Part shown: one piece after another, positions 63,907 to 64,000 of the stretch
Numbering within the stretch: the stretch's first letter is position 1
Layout: each line of letters begins with the position of its first letter
Source: Allorhizobium borbori
Lineage (GTDB): Bacteria > Pseudomonadota > Alphaproteobacteria > Rhizobiales > Rhizobiaceae
DNA: 64,000 nucleotides
NCBI RefSeq assembly: GCF_014196535.1
Contig: NZ_JACIDU010000008.1
Location: 168,212-232,211, forward strand
Reading direction: 5' to 3'
Made by a program: the position numbers and the translations under genes
Notes under the pieces: model-generated
What the model was told of the DNA's origin: nothing
Databases searched by the model: none
What the model saw: the letters and a program-made list of their open reading frames with translations, nothing else

Positions 63907-64000
63907 TGTTTAGTCCCGGCATTTGATGGTGCATTATTCAGCCATGAATGGAGGGATGCGCTATGGGTCAAATTCTACACGGGAGCGCCCGCACGACAGA
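63907..64000 (+). mobile_element. Left end of an IS481-family element inserted in the IS5 transposase gene (partial)
   Basis: The DNA changes abruptly at 63907 to TGTTTAGTCCCGGC, a TGT-starting end as in IS481-type elements, 56 bases before a transposase-like start codon. The rest of the element is beyond the window, so the other end and any target duplication cannot be seen. Confidence 0.65.
63963..64000 (+). CDS. IS481-family transposase (first 12 codons only)
   Basis: The ATG at 63963 follows GGAGGG, and the visible peptide MGQILHGSARTT matches the start of IS481-family transposases common in Rhizobiales, as I remember them. Only 38 bases are in the window, so the family call depends on this short N-terminus plus the TGT-type end. 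Confidence 0.6.
   Translation, partial: MGQILHGSARTT

Overview
The window is a G+C-rich, densely coded alphaproteobacterial chromosome or megaplasmid segment. The protein families point to Rhizobiales, probably Rhizobiaceae: a DUF930 protein, a MocR regulator paired with a PNPOx-like gene, dipeptide-type ABC transport beside class III aminotransferases, an ExoP/Wzc-like kinase and a BTLCP cysteine peptidase. I cannot name the species. No rRNA, tRNA or CRISPR array was seen.

Left third (1-20 kb), metabolism and uptake. A truncated MFS exporter is divergent from an M20 carbamoylase/amidohydrolase. Next come small unknown proteins and a DUF930 protein whose membrane helix carries the SxxxH pattern of TonB, then a MocR regulator divergent from a PNPOx-like gene, cysQ and a polysaccharide deacetylase. 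A catabolic island on the minus strand follows: a peptide-type ABC transporter (binding protein, two permeases, double ATPase), a class III aminotransferase, an amidase, an APH-fold kinase, an AGXT2L-type phospho-lyase-like aminotransferase and a FadR/FCD regulator. Together these suggest import and breakdown of an amide- or carbamoyl-containing compound and of a phosphorylated amino alcohol such as hydroxylysine or ethanolamine.

Middle (20-34 kb), sugar nucleotides and efflux. An NAD-dependent epimerase, a degenerate Nudix protein, ugd, a three-gene RND efflux operon with two lipoprotein adaptors (TriABC-like), a GntR/UTRA regulator, divergent manC and manB, and an outer-membrane polysaccharide export lipoprotein.

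Right half (34-63 kb), a Wzx/Wzy-type exopolysaccharide locus. It has five membrane acyltransferases, an acyl-AMP ligase fused to an acyl carrier domain, two SGNH-type hydrolases, a PslG-like periplasmic glycosidase, three GT4 glycosyltransferases, two polymerase/ligase-like membrane proteins, a Wzc-like tyrosine kinase, a flippase, a LapG-like peptidase, a PPP-type phosphatase, a hexapeptide acetyltransferase and several proteins of unknown family. Ugd and ManBC would supply UDP-glucuronate and GDP-mannose; GT4 enzymes would build the repeat unit; the flippase, polymerase, Wzc-like and Wza-like proteins would export it. No undecaprenyl-phosphate sugar transferase (ExoY/WcaJ type) was seen. 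The most unusual feature is the ligase-carrier fusion 45 bp downstream of a membrane acyltransferase, which resembles the logic of the Dlt system applied to an exported polysaccharide.

Right edge. The last 400 bp hold the 3' part of an IS5-family transposase gene interrupted by what looks like the left end of an IS481-family element.
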